This document shows positions 53,367-61,049 of a stretch of DNA of 64,000 nt, one piece after another. Under the pieces are notes generated by a model that saw only the letters and a program-made list of their open reading frames with translations, was not told where the DNA came from and did not search any database. The translations under genes and the position numbers were made by a program. Within the stretch, counting starts at the first letter, position 1. Each line of letters starts with the position of its first letter. The stretch lies in assembly GCA_016179685.1 (NCBI GenBank), contig JACPCR010000057.1, positions 53,438 through 117,437 on the forward strand, in the 5' to 3' direction. This stretch comes from Planctomycetota bacterium (lineage in GTDB: Bacteria > Planctomycetota > PUPC01 > JACPCR01).

Positions 53367-53769
53367 CGTGCCGGGCTCCGAGCAGCGTGCTTTCGTGGTG
53401 TTCTATCCGGGTACTGCCCGGCAGCGCGCCAGATTTCTGCGCCGCGATGGCGCTGCCGCGGCCGTCCATACGCGCGTGCCTCGAGCAGAAACGATTCGTG
53501 CATTCCTGGAGTCGCTCACGCCGGAATTTGCGCGGCAGCCGTGGCTGACGTCGTTCGGTGCTGTGCTTCACGACATCACGCTGATGCCGCGCGAAGATGG
53601 CTGGTTCGCCAGAGATAGCGCTGGCTACGCGCTGCCGCTGATGCCCCGGCCATACGGGAGATGACTTGCCCTAACTGGCGGACGGCCATGCGACGTGGCC
53701 GGCGAGTGGGATGGCCACGCGCTGCGACCCCTCGGCCCGTTCCTCGACGGAAAATACGTCATCGCATGA
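53367..53769 (+). pseudogene. C-terminal relic of a SWIM zinc-finger protein (frameshifted)
   Basis: 53367-53664 reads RAFVVFYPGTARQRARFLRR...SFGAVLHDITLMPREDGWFARDSAGYALPL and then stops. After a frame change near 53655-53668 the next frame gives LALTGGRPCDVAGEWDGHAL, RPLGPFLDGKYVIA and TGA at 53767-53769. Together this is the C-terminus of SWIM zinc-finger proteins, which usually precede a DUF5691 gene. The zinc-finger part is missing. The upstream frame 53041-53366 has no recognisable domain. The stop overlaps the next ATG, the sort of coupling an operon would have. Confidence 0.6.
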
Positions 53770-53860
53770 TGGACGAACTGGTCAAACTGGCGCTGGTCGG
53801 CACGGCCCAGCAGGCGGGAGCCGGCGTGGGCCCAGAGGGGCTCAAGTTTAGCGCTTGCCG
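53769..53860 (+). pseudogene. N-terminal relic of a DUF5691-like protein
   Basis: Starting at the ATG overlapping the SWIM relic's stop, the frame reads MDELVKLALVGTAQQAG and then loses similarity within ~25 codons. It stays open and in frame into the MmgE/PrpD gene. The start MDELVxLALxGTA is the usual beginning of DUF5691 proteins. Confidence 0.5.
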
Positions 53861-53906
53861 AAGAGCGAAACAGTTTATCCCGCAACAGGAATTCCGAAAC
53901 GGTAGA

Positions 53907-55253
53907 ATGGACGGCATGAACGAAAGTGCCCTGTCACGGCCGGCCCCGCCCGCGCATGCCGCCTGGCTTGCCGCCCTGAGATGGGAAGAGTTGCCGGAGG
54001 AGGTCCGACGGCAGGCCTGCCGGTGCTTGAGAGACACTATAGCGACGGCGGCGGGCAGCGTGGCACTACCGGCGTCGGCCCAGGCCTGCATTCTCACGGA
54101 GTCCCAGTTTGGCCCGGGCCCCTGTTCCCTTTGGTTTCGGGGCCGTTCCAGCACGCTTGCCGGCGCGTGCTTCTACAATGCCCTGGCCATCGACGCCCTT
54201 GATGCACACGACGGCTTCCGGCCGAACAAGGGCCACGCGGGGGCCACGGTGACACCGGTAGCCGTGGGTTGCTGCGCGGGCCGTTCCGCGCGGGGTATCG
54301 ACCTCCTGACGGCGGTCGTTGCGGGCTACGAGGTCGCCTGCCGGGCCGGCCTCGTGGTGCATCATCACTACGCGCCGGCATACCATTCTTCCGGCTCCTG
54401 GGCATCCCTGGGGGCCGCGGCAGCGGGCGCGGTCCTGGCTCGGCTGCCGATGGACCGGTTTGACGAAGTGCTCGGCGCGGCCGAATATTACGGCCCCATG
54501 TCCCCCATTCCCCGCTGTATCCACTCGCCAGGCATCCTCAAGGATGGGGCTGGGGCCGGGGCATGGTCCGCCGCCATGGCCCTCGCCATGCTTCAGGCGG
54601 GCCTCGCTGGTCTTCCGTCTCTCTTCACCGCCGAGCCGCAAGGCCGGGTGCTGGCGGGCACGCTCGGCGCGGACTGGCTCATTCTCCGGCAGTATTTCAA
54701 GGCGTATCCGACCTGCCGGTGGACGCAGCCTGTGGTCGAGGCCGCGTTCCTGCTCCAGCGGCAGATGGGCTTCAGCGTCTCCGAGGTCGAAGCCATCGAG
54801 GTGGAGACCTTTCGTGAGGGCGCGGCCTTGACGGCCTTTCCACCCCGTGACTCGGACGCGGCGCAGTACAGCACGCCGTGGGCCGTTGCTGCCGCGCTCG
54901 TCGATGGCCAACTGGGCGTCGCGCAGATTCATCCGGACCGGCTGTCGGATGCGGCTATCTTGGCGCTGGGCCGGAGGGTGCGCACGCGGGTGGCCCCGGA
55001 CCTTCAGGCGCGTTTCCCCGAGGAGTGCCTGGCGCGAGTGACGATCGAATTCCGCGGGGGACGGCGCGGGTCGAGTCCCACGATGCGGGCCCGCGGCGAT
55101 TGGGACGACCCGCTGAGCGACGCCGAGCTGGAGGCGAAATTCCACCAGCTCGCCGAGCCGACACTCGGGGTCCGCCGCGCCAGGGAGATCCATTCCGTGC
55201 TCGAAACGCTGGAGGAGCGACCGGCTCAGCACCTTCTGGATTTGCTGCAGTGA
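53907..55253 (+). CDS. MmgE/PrpD family protein
   Basis: 448 residues from the ATG at 53907 (or 445 from 53916); neither has a strong ribosome site. The frame stays open for 82 codons upstream across a gene relic. The sequence has RCLRDTIATAAGS, FYNALAIDALDAHDGFRPNKGHAGATVTPVAVG and LTAVVAGYEVACRAG, followed by QYFKAYPTCRWTQPVVEAA and YSTPWAVAAALVDG. The family includes 2-methylcitrate and related dehydratases, which remove water from citrate-like or sugar-acid substrates. No prpB or prpC is nearby, so methylcitrate is only one option. Confidence 0.85.
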   Translation: MDGMNESALSRPAPPAHAAWLAALRWEELPEEVRRQACRCLRDTIATAAGSVALPASAQACILTESQFGPGPCSLWFRGRSSTLAGACFYNALAIDALDAHDGFRPNKGHAGATVTPVAVGCCAGRSARGIDLLTAVVAGYEVACRAGLVVHHHYAPAYHSSGSWASLGAAAAGAVLARLPMDRFDEVLGAAEYYGPMSPIPRCIHSPGILKDGAGAGAWSAAMALAMLQAGLAGLPSLFTAEPQGRVLAGTLGADWLILRQYFKAYPTCRWTQPVVEAAFLLQRQMGFSVSEVEAIEVETFREGAALTAFPPRDSDAAQYSTPWAVAAALVDGQLGVAQIHPDRLSDAAILALGRRVRTRVAPDLQARFPEECLARVTIEFRGGRRGSSPTMRARGDWDDPLSDAELEAKFHQLAEPTLGVRRAREIHSVLETLEERPAQHLLDLLQ

Positions 55254-55274
55254 GTGAATCTATTCCCCTCGGTG

Positions 55275-55310
55275 TCGAGTTCGCAGGTGCGGGTGCACCT
55301 GCGAACTCGA
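55275..55310. repeat. GGGT-loop hairpin family, copy 3
   Basis: TCGAGTTCGCAGGTGC (55275-55290) and its exact inverse (55295-55310) flank the loop GGGT. It lies 22 nt after the MmgE/PrpD stop and 17 nt before the ATG at 55328. Its last base is part of an earlier in-frame ATG (55310). Confidence 0.8.
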
Positions 55311-55327
55311 TGACTCGGAAGCCACCG

Positions 55328-57736
55328 ATGAAATGGCGATTCGTTGTTCTCCCTCTCCTGGTCTTTGCTCCCACGGGTCGGGCCGATGAGGCTGGCAGTT
55401 TCCAGGTGGAATGCGAGGAACTGGATGGCCCCTGGTCGAGGGTCTCGGACCCGCTCGCCTCGGGCAAGGCCGCTATCGCCCTTTCGCTCGAAAAAAATGC
55501 CGGATCGTTCTCGCTCGATCTGCCCCCGGAGGCCTTCGCGCCCGGCCGGTACTCGGTCACACTCCGCGTTCGATCGCCGCGTCTGAACGAGGCCTTCGTT
55601 GCCTTCACCCTGGCCACCCTCACCCTGGTATCCGACGACGGATCGATGGGATCGAGGGACCTGAGCCGCTGGAGTTTCTCGACGCCCGGAGACTACGAGG
55701 ATTTTTCCATCACGGTTGTTCTGAGGCAGCGCCGGTCACTTTCCTTCACCTTGTCGTGGGTGCGGGCCAAGGAGGCGGCGGCCCAGGCGGCAGCGGGCAT
55801 TGCCCCGACGGCGCCCGAGGCCAGCGAGGCGGCCCAGGCGGCGGAGTCCGGCAGCGAGACCGATCCGGGCGTTCTCGAGCTCGAGGTCGGCGAGATTCGA
55901 TTCCCCTGCCTGCTGGCCGACCGCGTCAGCGTCGTCCGGATCGGAGGGGACGTTCTGATCGAACGCGCCCGGCCGCAGAAGGTCCATGCCGCGCCCGGCG
56001 AGGCCAACCCGATCGAGGTCGCCGTTCTGAACCTGGGCGACCAGCCCAGGAGCGTCCTCGTCCGGGCCGAGGTTGTCGCGGGGATGGACGAACGTTCCCC
56101 GGCGGGAGAGAAGGCGGTAGACGTGCCCGGCGGGGAGCGCTTGGTCGTCCGCATCGACCATTCGGCGGGTCCCGCCGAATACGGCCGCGAGGTCCGTACG
56201 CGGCTTTTCGAAGGCGACCGCCAACTCGACGAGGCCTCCGAGTACTTCAGCGTGAGCCGCAACATCTGGCAGGTCTCGATCCAGGCGCCTGGTTTTCTCG
56301 AATGGATTTGGGCGCGCCGTCCGGGCTTTCTGGAGGAAAAGGTGGAGGGCGAGCGTTCGGCCTACATGAACGTTTCTGAGGCTTTTTCGTGGGCGCCGTG
56401 CAGCTTCAGCGACCTGACGCCAGACACGGAGGAATGGTGGACGGGCCAGAATGCCTACCACAGCACGCTCGGGGAGGGCCGGCGCTGGATTCGACTTTCG
56501 CACGAGAACGGGATGAAGATGATCACCTATTCCTGGCCCTCGGCCTGCGGGCCGATCGGCATGGAGTTCGCCCGGCGTCATCCCGACTGGATTTCGAACC
56601 AGGCCATTGGGCTCGGCATGGATTTCAAGGTCCGCGACCTCCGCTGGCAGCAGTGGGCGAACGGGCGCGGCAAGCCTTTTCTGGCGATGGTGGGCCGCAC
56701 CTGGCACTCGGCTGGCATCGACCGCGGGCAGCTTGCGGCCCTCGACTTCGGGGCCGAGCAGATTCTCCGGTCCGCCACCCAGCTCGGATGGGACGGGGTC
56801 CGTTTCGACATGCCGTGGCGCTGGAGCGCCATGGGCGGCGAGGGCGTGCACCGGGAATTCGAGGCGCTGGGGGCCTCCGAAGAGGCCCGGACCCTTTTCC
56901 CCGACCTTTTCGGCAAGAAGGAGACCTGGACGGGGGACGAGGTGTCCTACCGCAACATCCGGTGGGCCAAGCATCGGATTCTCAAGGCGCATCCGGGTTT
57001 TGTCTTTTCCTACAACTACGGCGCGGACGAAGCCGTGGCAACGGTGCAGGAGCCTCGTGCTTTCGCGGAGGCGTGTGCAGGCGGCGGCCAGATCATGGAT
57101 GAGGCCATCCGGCACTACCACGGAACGTGGCTGGACTACGGTCGCCGCATACTCCGGGAATCGGACCTGGTTCGCGCCCGAGGCGGGCATTTCCTCGTGG
57201 TCGCCATGGACTCCGGCGTGCAGCGCCTCTCGGAGCTGGATTACATCTACATGCGTATTTTCACCCTCGCTGGCCGCGCACATCCCTACAACGACTACCG
57301 CTGGGATCAGTCACCCACGGGTCGTTATGCGCAGTTCGCCACTCGATACGGGGAGTGGCTCTGGCATCCCGACTTTGTCGGCCTGCCGGAGGCCAGCAAG
57401 ATTTTCCAGATCGAGTCCCCGGGCCCGATCTGGTATGCGGACCACGCCGCCCGGCGCGAGTCCGGTGGAAAACTCCAGATCGTTCTCCATTTGATCACCG
57501 AGCCGCCGTCGCCGGGCCCGTTCCGGCCCGCGGCCCAGGTGCCCGCCCGGCAGAAGGATGTCCGGGTCACTTTCCTCGGCATCGGCGACCGTTCCCGAGT
57601 GAAGGCCGTCCATGCCTTTTCGCCGGAGCCTGGGACGCGTTCGCTGGCCGTGCGGCTCGAGGAAACCGGGGGCCGGGCAACCGCGGTTGTGCCCGAACAC
57701 CACTACTGGACCCTCCTGGTGTGGGAAGTGGAATGA
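55328..57736 (+). CDS. Exported TIM-barrel glycosidase-like protein
   Basis: 802 residues from the ATG at 55328, preceded by CGGAAG; the ATG at 55310 is in frame but lies in a hairpin. A signal peptide is present (KWRFVVLPLLVFAPTGRA). The first ~310 residues are beta domains with an Ala-rich linker near 140-175. From ~320 the sequence resembles a barrel: NENGM-like HENGMKMITYSWPSACG, LGWDGVRFDMPWRWS (an Asp at a strand end), HPGFVFSYNYGADEA and GQIMDEAIRHYHG. A C-terminal beta domain follows. It resembles predicted glycosidases of unassigned family; substrate unknown. The next gene is 27 nt on. Confidence 0.6.
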   Translation: MKWRFVVLPLLVFAPTGRADEAGSFQVECEELDGPWSRVSDPLASGKAAIALSLEKNAGSFSLDLPPEAFAPGRYSVTLRVRSPRLNEAFVAFTLATLTLVSDDGSMGSRDLSRWSFSTPGDYEDFSITVVLRQRRSLSFTLSWVRAKEAAAQAAAGIAPTAPEASEAAQAAESGSETDPGVLELEVGEIRFPCLLADRVSVVRIGGDVLIERARPQKVHAAPGEANPIEVAVLNLGDQPRSVLVRAEVVAGMDERSPAGEKAVDVPGGERLVVRIDHSAGPAEYGREVRTRLFEGDRQLDEASEYFSVSRNIWQVSIQAPGFLEWIWARRPGFLEEKVEGERSAYMNVSEAFSWAPCSFSDLTPDTEEWWTGQNAYHSTLGEGRRWIRLSHENGMKMITYSWPSACGPIGMEFARRHPDWISNQAIGLGMDFKVRDLRWQQWANGRGKPFLAMVGRTWHSAGIDRGQLAALDFGAEQILRSATQLGWDGVRFDMPWRWSAMGGEGVHREFEALGASEEARTLFPDLFGKKETWTGDEVSYRNIRWAKHRILKAHPGFVFSYNYGADEAVATVQEPRAFAEACAGGGQIMDEAIRHYHGTWLDYGRRILRESDLVRARGGHFLVVAMDSGVQRLSELDYIYMRIFTLAGRAHPYNDYRWDQSPTGRYAQFATRYGEWLWHPDFVGLPEASKIFQIESPGPIWYADHAARRESGGKLQIVLHLITEPPSPGPFRPAAQVPARQKDVRVTFLGIGDRSRVKAVHAFSPEPGTRSLAVRLEETGGRATAVVPEHHYWTLLVWEVE

Positions 57737-57763
57737 ATTTCTCGATGGGAAGGGGCAACACGG

Positions 57764-59713
57764 ATGCCGATATCGAAGCACGTCCTTCTTAGCCTGATGT
57801 TCACCGCCGCCTTCAGCTTTGGCGAGGAATGGGCCTGGAGACACCATCGTCTGCCCCACGTTCTGGCGGCTCAGGGCATCTGGAACGAATCTTACCGAGT
57901 GGACGAGGCCCTGTCGGAGGCTGGCGGAGGCGTTCTGCACGAGGCGTTATACGACCACTATCGCAACGCGCAGGGTTTTTATCTCCACCGCGGCCGAGCG
58001 GAGGCCGGCTTTCCGGCGACGGCGGAAGAGCTTTTCGACTACGACCTGGTCCTGCTCAACAACGTGCCTGCCACTTCCTTCTCAGACTCGCAGAAGGAGG
58101 CGATCCGAGGCTTCGTCGAGCACGGGGGCGGACTCCTGGTTCTCGGCGGCTACTGGACGCTGGACAAGGGGCGGATGCGGGGGACCGTTCTCGAAGCCGT
58201 CCTTCCTGTTTCGATCCCTGGCGACGGGGCGCGTCTCTTGCAGGAGCGCCGAGGGATCGCGCTCGAGGCCCGGGGCGACCATCCCCTGACGCGCCTGCTC
58301 GACTGGTCCCCCGAACCGTCCGTGTTTTTCTACCACCGGCTCGTGCCACGGGAAGGCGCGGTGGTGCCTCTCGCCATGGCCGACGTTCCCGCGCTGGTCC
58401 TGGGCGAATTCGGACGGGGCCGTACCGCTGTTTTCGCTGGCAGCGTGTGCGGCGAGCCGCCCGAGGGCCGCCTGCCCTTCTGGGACTGGAGGGACTGGCC
58501 CGTATTTCTTTCGGGCGTCCTGGAGTGGCTGTGGACGCCGCGACGTCAGATGTCCGATGCTCTTCCGCCACCCCAGGCGTCCGCCGTTGAAGGGCTGTCC
58601 GCGGCGGAACGAGAGGACTTGACCCTGGCGGAGGACGCGGAGAAAGTCGCTCTCATCCAGAAGGCAGTCGCCCGCTGCGACGCCGCCACGGCCCATGTCC
58701 TCTTCGAGGAACTCACTGGCGACACGGACATCTCCTCGGAGCTCCAGATCGCCATCATGAAGGCGATCGTCCCCTTCGCTCTCCCCGCCTGGGTGGGACC
58801 CCTTCTGACGATGGACGTGCCGGTCGATCCGGCTATCCGCCGTCAATGGCTCGAACTGGTCGGGGCCACCCGGTCCCTCGGGGCCCTCCCTTCGCTGCTC
58901 GAGAACCTCGACTCGGCCGATCTCGACACCCGCCGCGCCGTGCTCGCCGGCCTGGCCGGGCTGCGTTCGTCCAAGGCCGTTCCTCGGCTTTCCCAGTTTC
59001 TGGCGCGGTTGCCCGTAGTGGACCGGGACTCCGTTCGGACGCAGGAGGAGTATCTTCTCGTGCTTCCTGATCCGGCAGACTTGAGCGTGGACGCCCTCGT
59101 TGCCCTCTATGCCTGCGGATCGCCGGGCAGCGTGCGGCGCGTCCTCGACGCCTATAACGAGTATCTATTCTTTTCGGAGTATCTTTCAGCGCTGTTCAGC
59201 AGCGCGAAGATGCCGAACCCGAAGACCGACCCTCAGGGCTATCTTCTGATGAAGGACATGCAGTATCGCCTCCAATTTTTGCGGGGGCAGGTGGCGCGGC
59301 TTCAGGACGCCCTGGTTTGCGTTCCGGACTCCCTCGAAATGGAATTCGTGGCGGAGGCCCGGGTGGAACAGCGCCCGCACGTCTTGCGGCTTCTCTACCA
59401 GGCCATCGAGAAATCCATGACGGCCAGGAATGCCGCCGCCTGGTCGGGCCTGGCCCGTGCCCGGGACCCTGGAGTGGCCCGGCTGGCCGCGGCGACGGCG
59501 GCTCAGCTTGGCGGGGCCGAGGCCGACGGCCTGCTCCTGCAGCATCTGCTTGCCGAGTGGCAGGCGGGGGGCGACGCGGCCCGCCGCCGCCAGGTCCTCC
59601 AGCTCGGCCGCTATCTTTCGGCCGATGGCCGGCGCGTGCTTCTCGACCGGGCGAGGGCCGATCCGGACGAGAGGGTCCGCAGGGCCGCGGAGGTTTTCCT
59701 CACGCCTCCGTGA
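57764..59713 (+). CDS. Exported protein with class-I glutamine-amidotransferase-like fold and HEAT repeats
   Basis: 649 residues. A short signal peptide is likely (LLSLMFTAAFSFG). Residues ~25-270 have the layout of GATase1-like beta-alpha domains used in cell-surface and glycan-associated proteins (LFDYDLVLLNNVPATSFSDSQKEAIRGFVEHGGGLLVLGGYWTLDKG, then LGEFGRGRTAVFAGSVCGEPP). No catalytic Cys triad is evident. From ~290 onward are alpha-helical HEAT-like repeats (LPSLLENLDSADLDTRRAVLAGLAGLRSSKAVPRL). It is probably a binding or scaffold protein. It is 27 nt after the TIM-barrel gene, so they are likely co-transcribed. Confidence 0.65.
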   Translation: MPISKHVLLSLMFTAAFSFGEEWAWRHHRLPHVLAAQGIWNESYRVDEALSEAGGGVLHEALYDHYRNAQGFYLHRGRAEAGFPATAEELFDYDLVLLNNVPATSFSDSQKEAIRGFVEHGGGLLVLGGYWTLDKGRMRGTVLEAVLPVSIPGDGARLLQERRGIALEARGDHPLTRLLDWSPEPSVFFYHRLVPREGAVVPLAMADVPALVLGEFGRGRTAVFAGSVCGEPPEGRLPFWDWRDWPVFLSGVLEWLWTPRRQMSDALPPPQASAVEGLSAAEREDLTLAEDAEKVALIQKAVARCDAATAHVLFEELTGDTDISSELQIAIMKAIVPFALPAWVGPLLTMDVPVDPAIRRQWLELVGATRSLGALPSLLENLDSADLDTRRAVLAGLAGLRSSKAVPRLSQFLARLPVVDRDSVRTQEEYLLVLPDPADLSVDALVALYACGSPGSVRRVLDAYNEYLFFSEYLSALFSSAKMPNPKTDPQGYLLMKDMQYRLQFLRGQVARLQDALVCVPDSLEMEFVAEARVEQRPHVLRLLYQAIEKSMTARNAAAWSGLARARDPGVARLAAATAAQLGGAEADGLLLQHLLAEWQAGGDAARRRQVLQLGRYLSADGRRVLLDRARADPDERVRRAAEVFLTPP

Positions 59714-59770
59714 AACGGCGCATCCCAATGACGCACCTATTACAGTGCTGATCACTCGAGCCACACGGGT

Positions 59771-59794
59771 CGGTTTGAGGCAGCACTTCGCTGA
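59771..59794. repeat. AGCGAAG...CTCAAACCG repeat, copy 3
   Basis: Minus-strand sense: TCAGCGAAGTGCTGCCTCAA then ACCG. It lies in the 94-bp gap between converging genes, 14 nt past the stop of the deoxyhypusine-synthase-like gene. Confidence 0.65.
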
Positions 59795-59807
59795 CGCGGG
59801 ACAGTGC

Positions 59808-60926
59808 TCACTTCCGGCGGCGCCGGCGAGCCCGGGCGTTTTTGGAGCGAGTCGCGGCCTCAGGCGTCTGGCCGCGGCCTTCCAGAACGGCGCGGATCAG
59901 GAGGGGCCAGACGATGGTGGCGTCGGCGAGGACTTCAGCGTAGCGGCCGCCGTCCTCCGGGCTGACGAACTTGCCCCAGGAGACGCCCTCGCTGTAGGTG
60001 CAGCCGCTGAGGCCGCCCCAGTGGTCGGGCTCGGGGCAAAGGCGCACGCCGTACTGGATGCGAGGGACGCGGAGTCGGACGCCGAGGCGCATATTGATGA
60101 TTTCCGCGAAGCAGGCAACCTGCTGCGCCCAGTTCCTGGGCACGCCTCCGCCTACGGTGAAGATGCCGATTCGCTTCGCCTGAATGAGCCGGCGTGCGAT
60201 GTCGTATAGGTCGCCATAAGGATTGAACGACGGGAGTGTCTTGAAGAAGCCGGAGGGATTCCGGTCGTCACCCTTCTTGCAGGTTTTCTTGAGAGCGTAG
60301 GTCGCCACGTCGAGTCCGAGCTCGGAGTCCGTGAAGGCGGGGATGTAGACGGGGACACGGCGGCGGAAGGCGCAGCCGAGGATGCTGGGGACCTGTCCGA
60401 GCTCGACGAGCCGGCGGCCGATCTCGCGGGTGATATCGGAGGAGCAAGCGGGATGCGATGCGTCGAGTCGGCCGAGCACCTCGTGGACGATGCTTTCGGC
60501 GTCATAGAGGTTGGCTTCCATCTCCAGGGTGTCATAAACGCGGTTGTAGCCCCAGAGGAAAAGCCTGCGATCGCTGATTCGGGCGTCGTGCTTGTAATGG
60601 ACGCCCCCGATGGTCTCGGAGAGGCCATGGGTCATGAGCGCGCCGGTGCTGACGATGAGGTGGGCGAGGCCGTTTTCGATCATTTCACAGAGGACGAGGC
60701 CCATCTTGGCGATGGTCATGGCCCCTGAGAGCGTGACCACGATGGTGCAGTCGCGATCGGCAGCCATGGCCTTGAGGACCTGGTAGGCCTCGCCGAGCCG
60801 CCGGCCGCCGAAGGCGGTTCGAGACATGCGATCGAGGAGGTCGGAGAAACCACGGGCGTTTCGGACGTCCAGGGATTCGAGGGGCTCGAGGCCGTCTTTT
60901 CGTCCGTCATGGAGCTCGCGTTTCAT
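59808..60926 (-). CDS. Deoxyhypusine-synthase family protein
   Basis: 372 residues, full family length. Conserved segments are DCTIVVTLSGAMTIAKMG, LIVSTGALMTHGLSETIGG, YIPAFTDSELGLDVATYAL, IGIFTVGGGVPRNWAQQVA and SEGVSWGKFVSPEDG. The last holds the Lys that forms the imine intermediate. In eukaryotes and archaea the enzyme modifies eIF5A/aIF5A; bacteria lack that protein, and their homologues are thought to make homospermidine or related polyamines. The very basic tail (RSKNARARRRRRK) is unusual. The valS gene lies upstream on the same strand. Confidence 0.85.
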   Translation of the reverse strand: MKRELHDGRKDGLEPLESLDVRNARGFSDLLDRMSRTAFGGRRLGEAYQVLKAMAADRDCTIVVTLSGAMTIAKMGLVLCEMIENGLAHLIVSTGALMTHGLSETIGGVHYKHDARISDRRLFLWGYNRVYDTLEMEANLYDAESIVHEVLGRLDASHPACSSDITREIGRRLVELGQVPSILGCAFRRRVPVYIPAFTDSELGLDVATYALKKTCKKGDDRNPSGFFKTLPSFNPYGDLYDIARRLIQAKRIGIFTVGGGVPRNWAQQVACFAEIINMRLGVRLRVPRIQYGVRLCPEPDHWGGLSGCTYSEGVSWGKFVSPEDGGRYAEVLADATIVWPLLIRAVLEGRGQTPEAATRSKNARARRRRRK

Positions 60927-60934
60927 GGGTCTTG

Positions 60935-60962
60935 GGTGTCAGGTGTCAGGTGTCAGGCGTCC
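60935..60962. repeat. GGTGTCA heptamer tandem repeat
   Basis: GGTGTCA occurs three times in a row with a fourth, altered copy (GGCGTCC). An inverted TTGACACC follows at 60971-60978. It lies in the short gap between valS and the deoxyhypusine-synthase-like gene, 9 nt from the latter's ATG. Confidence 0.7.
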
Positions 60963-60976
60963 GTCCTCATTTGACA

Positions 60977-61007
60977 CCAGACCCGCCTCCCACTGGAGGA
61001 AGTCTGG
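60977..61007. repeat. ACAAGTCTGG hairpin family, copy 3
   Basis: CCAGAC (60977-60982) pairs with GTCTGG (61002-61007), and CCTCC with GGAGG inside. The end GTCTGGCGGGACA is identical to part of 44128-44140. It lies past the valS stop and may act as a terminator. Confidence 0.6.
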
Positions 61008-61049
61008 CGGGACATCTTTCCGTCCCTCACGTATCGCACGCGAGATGGC

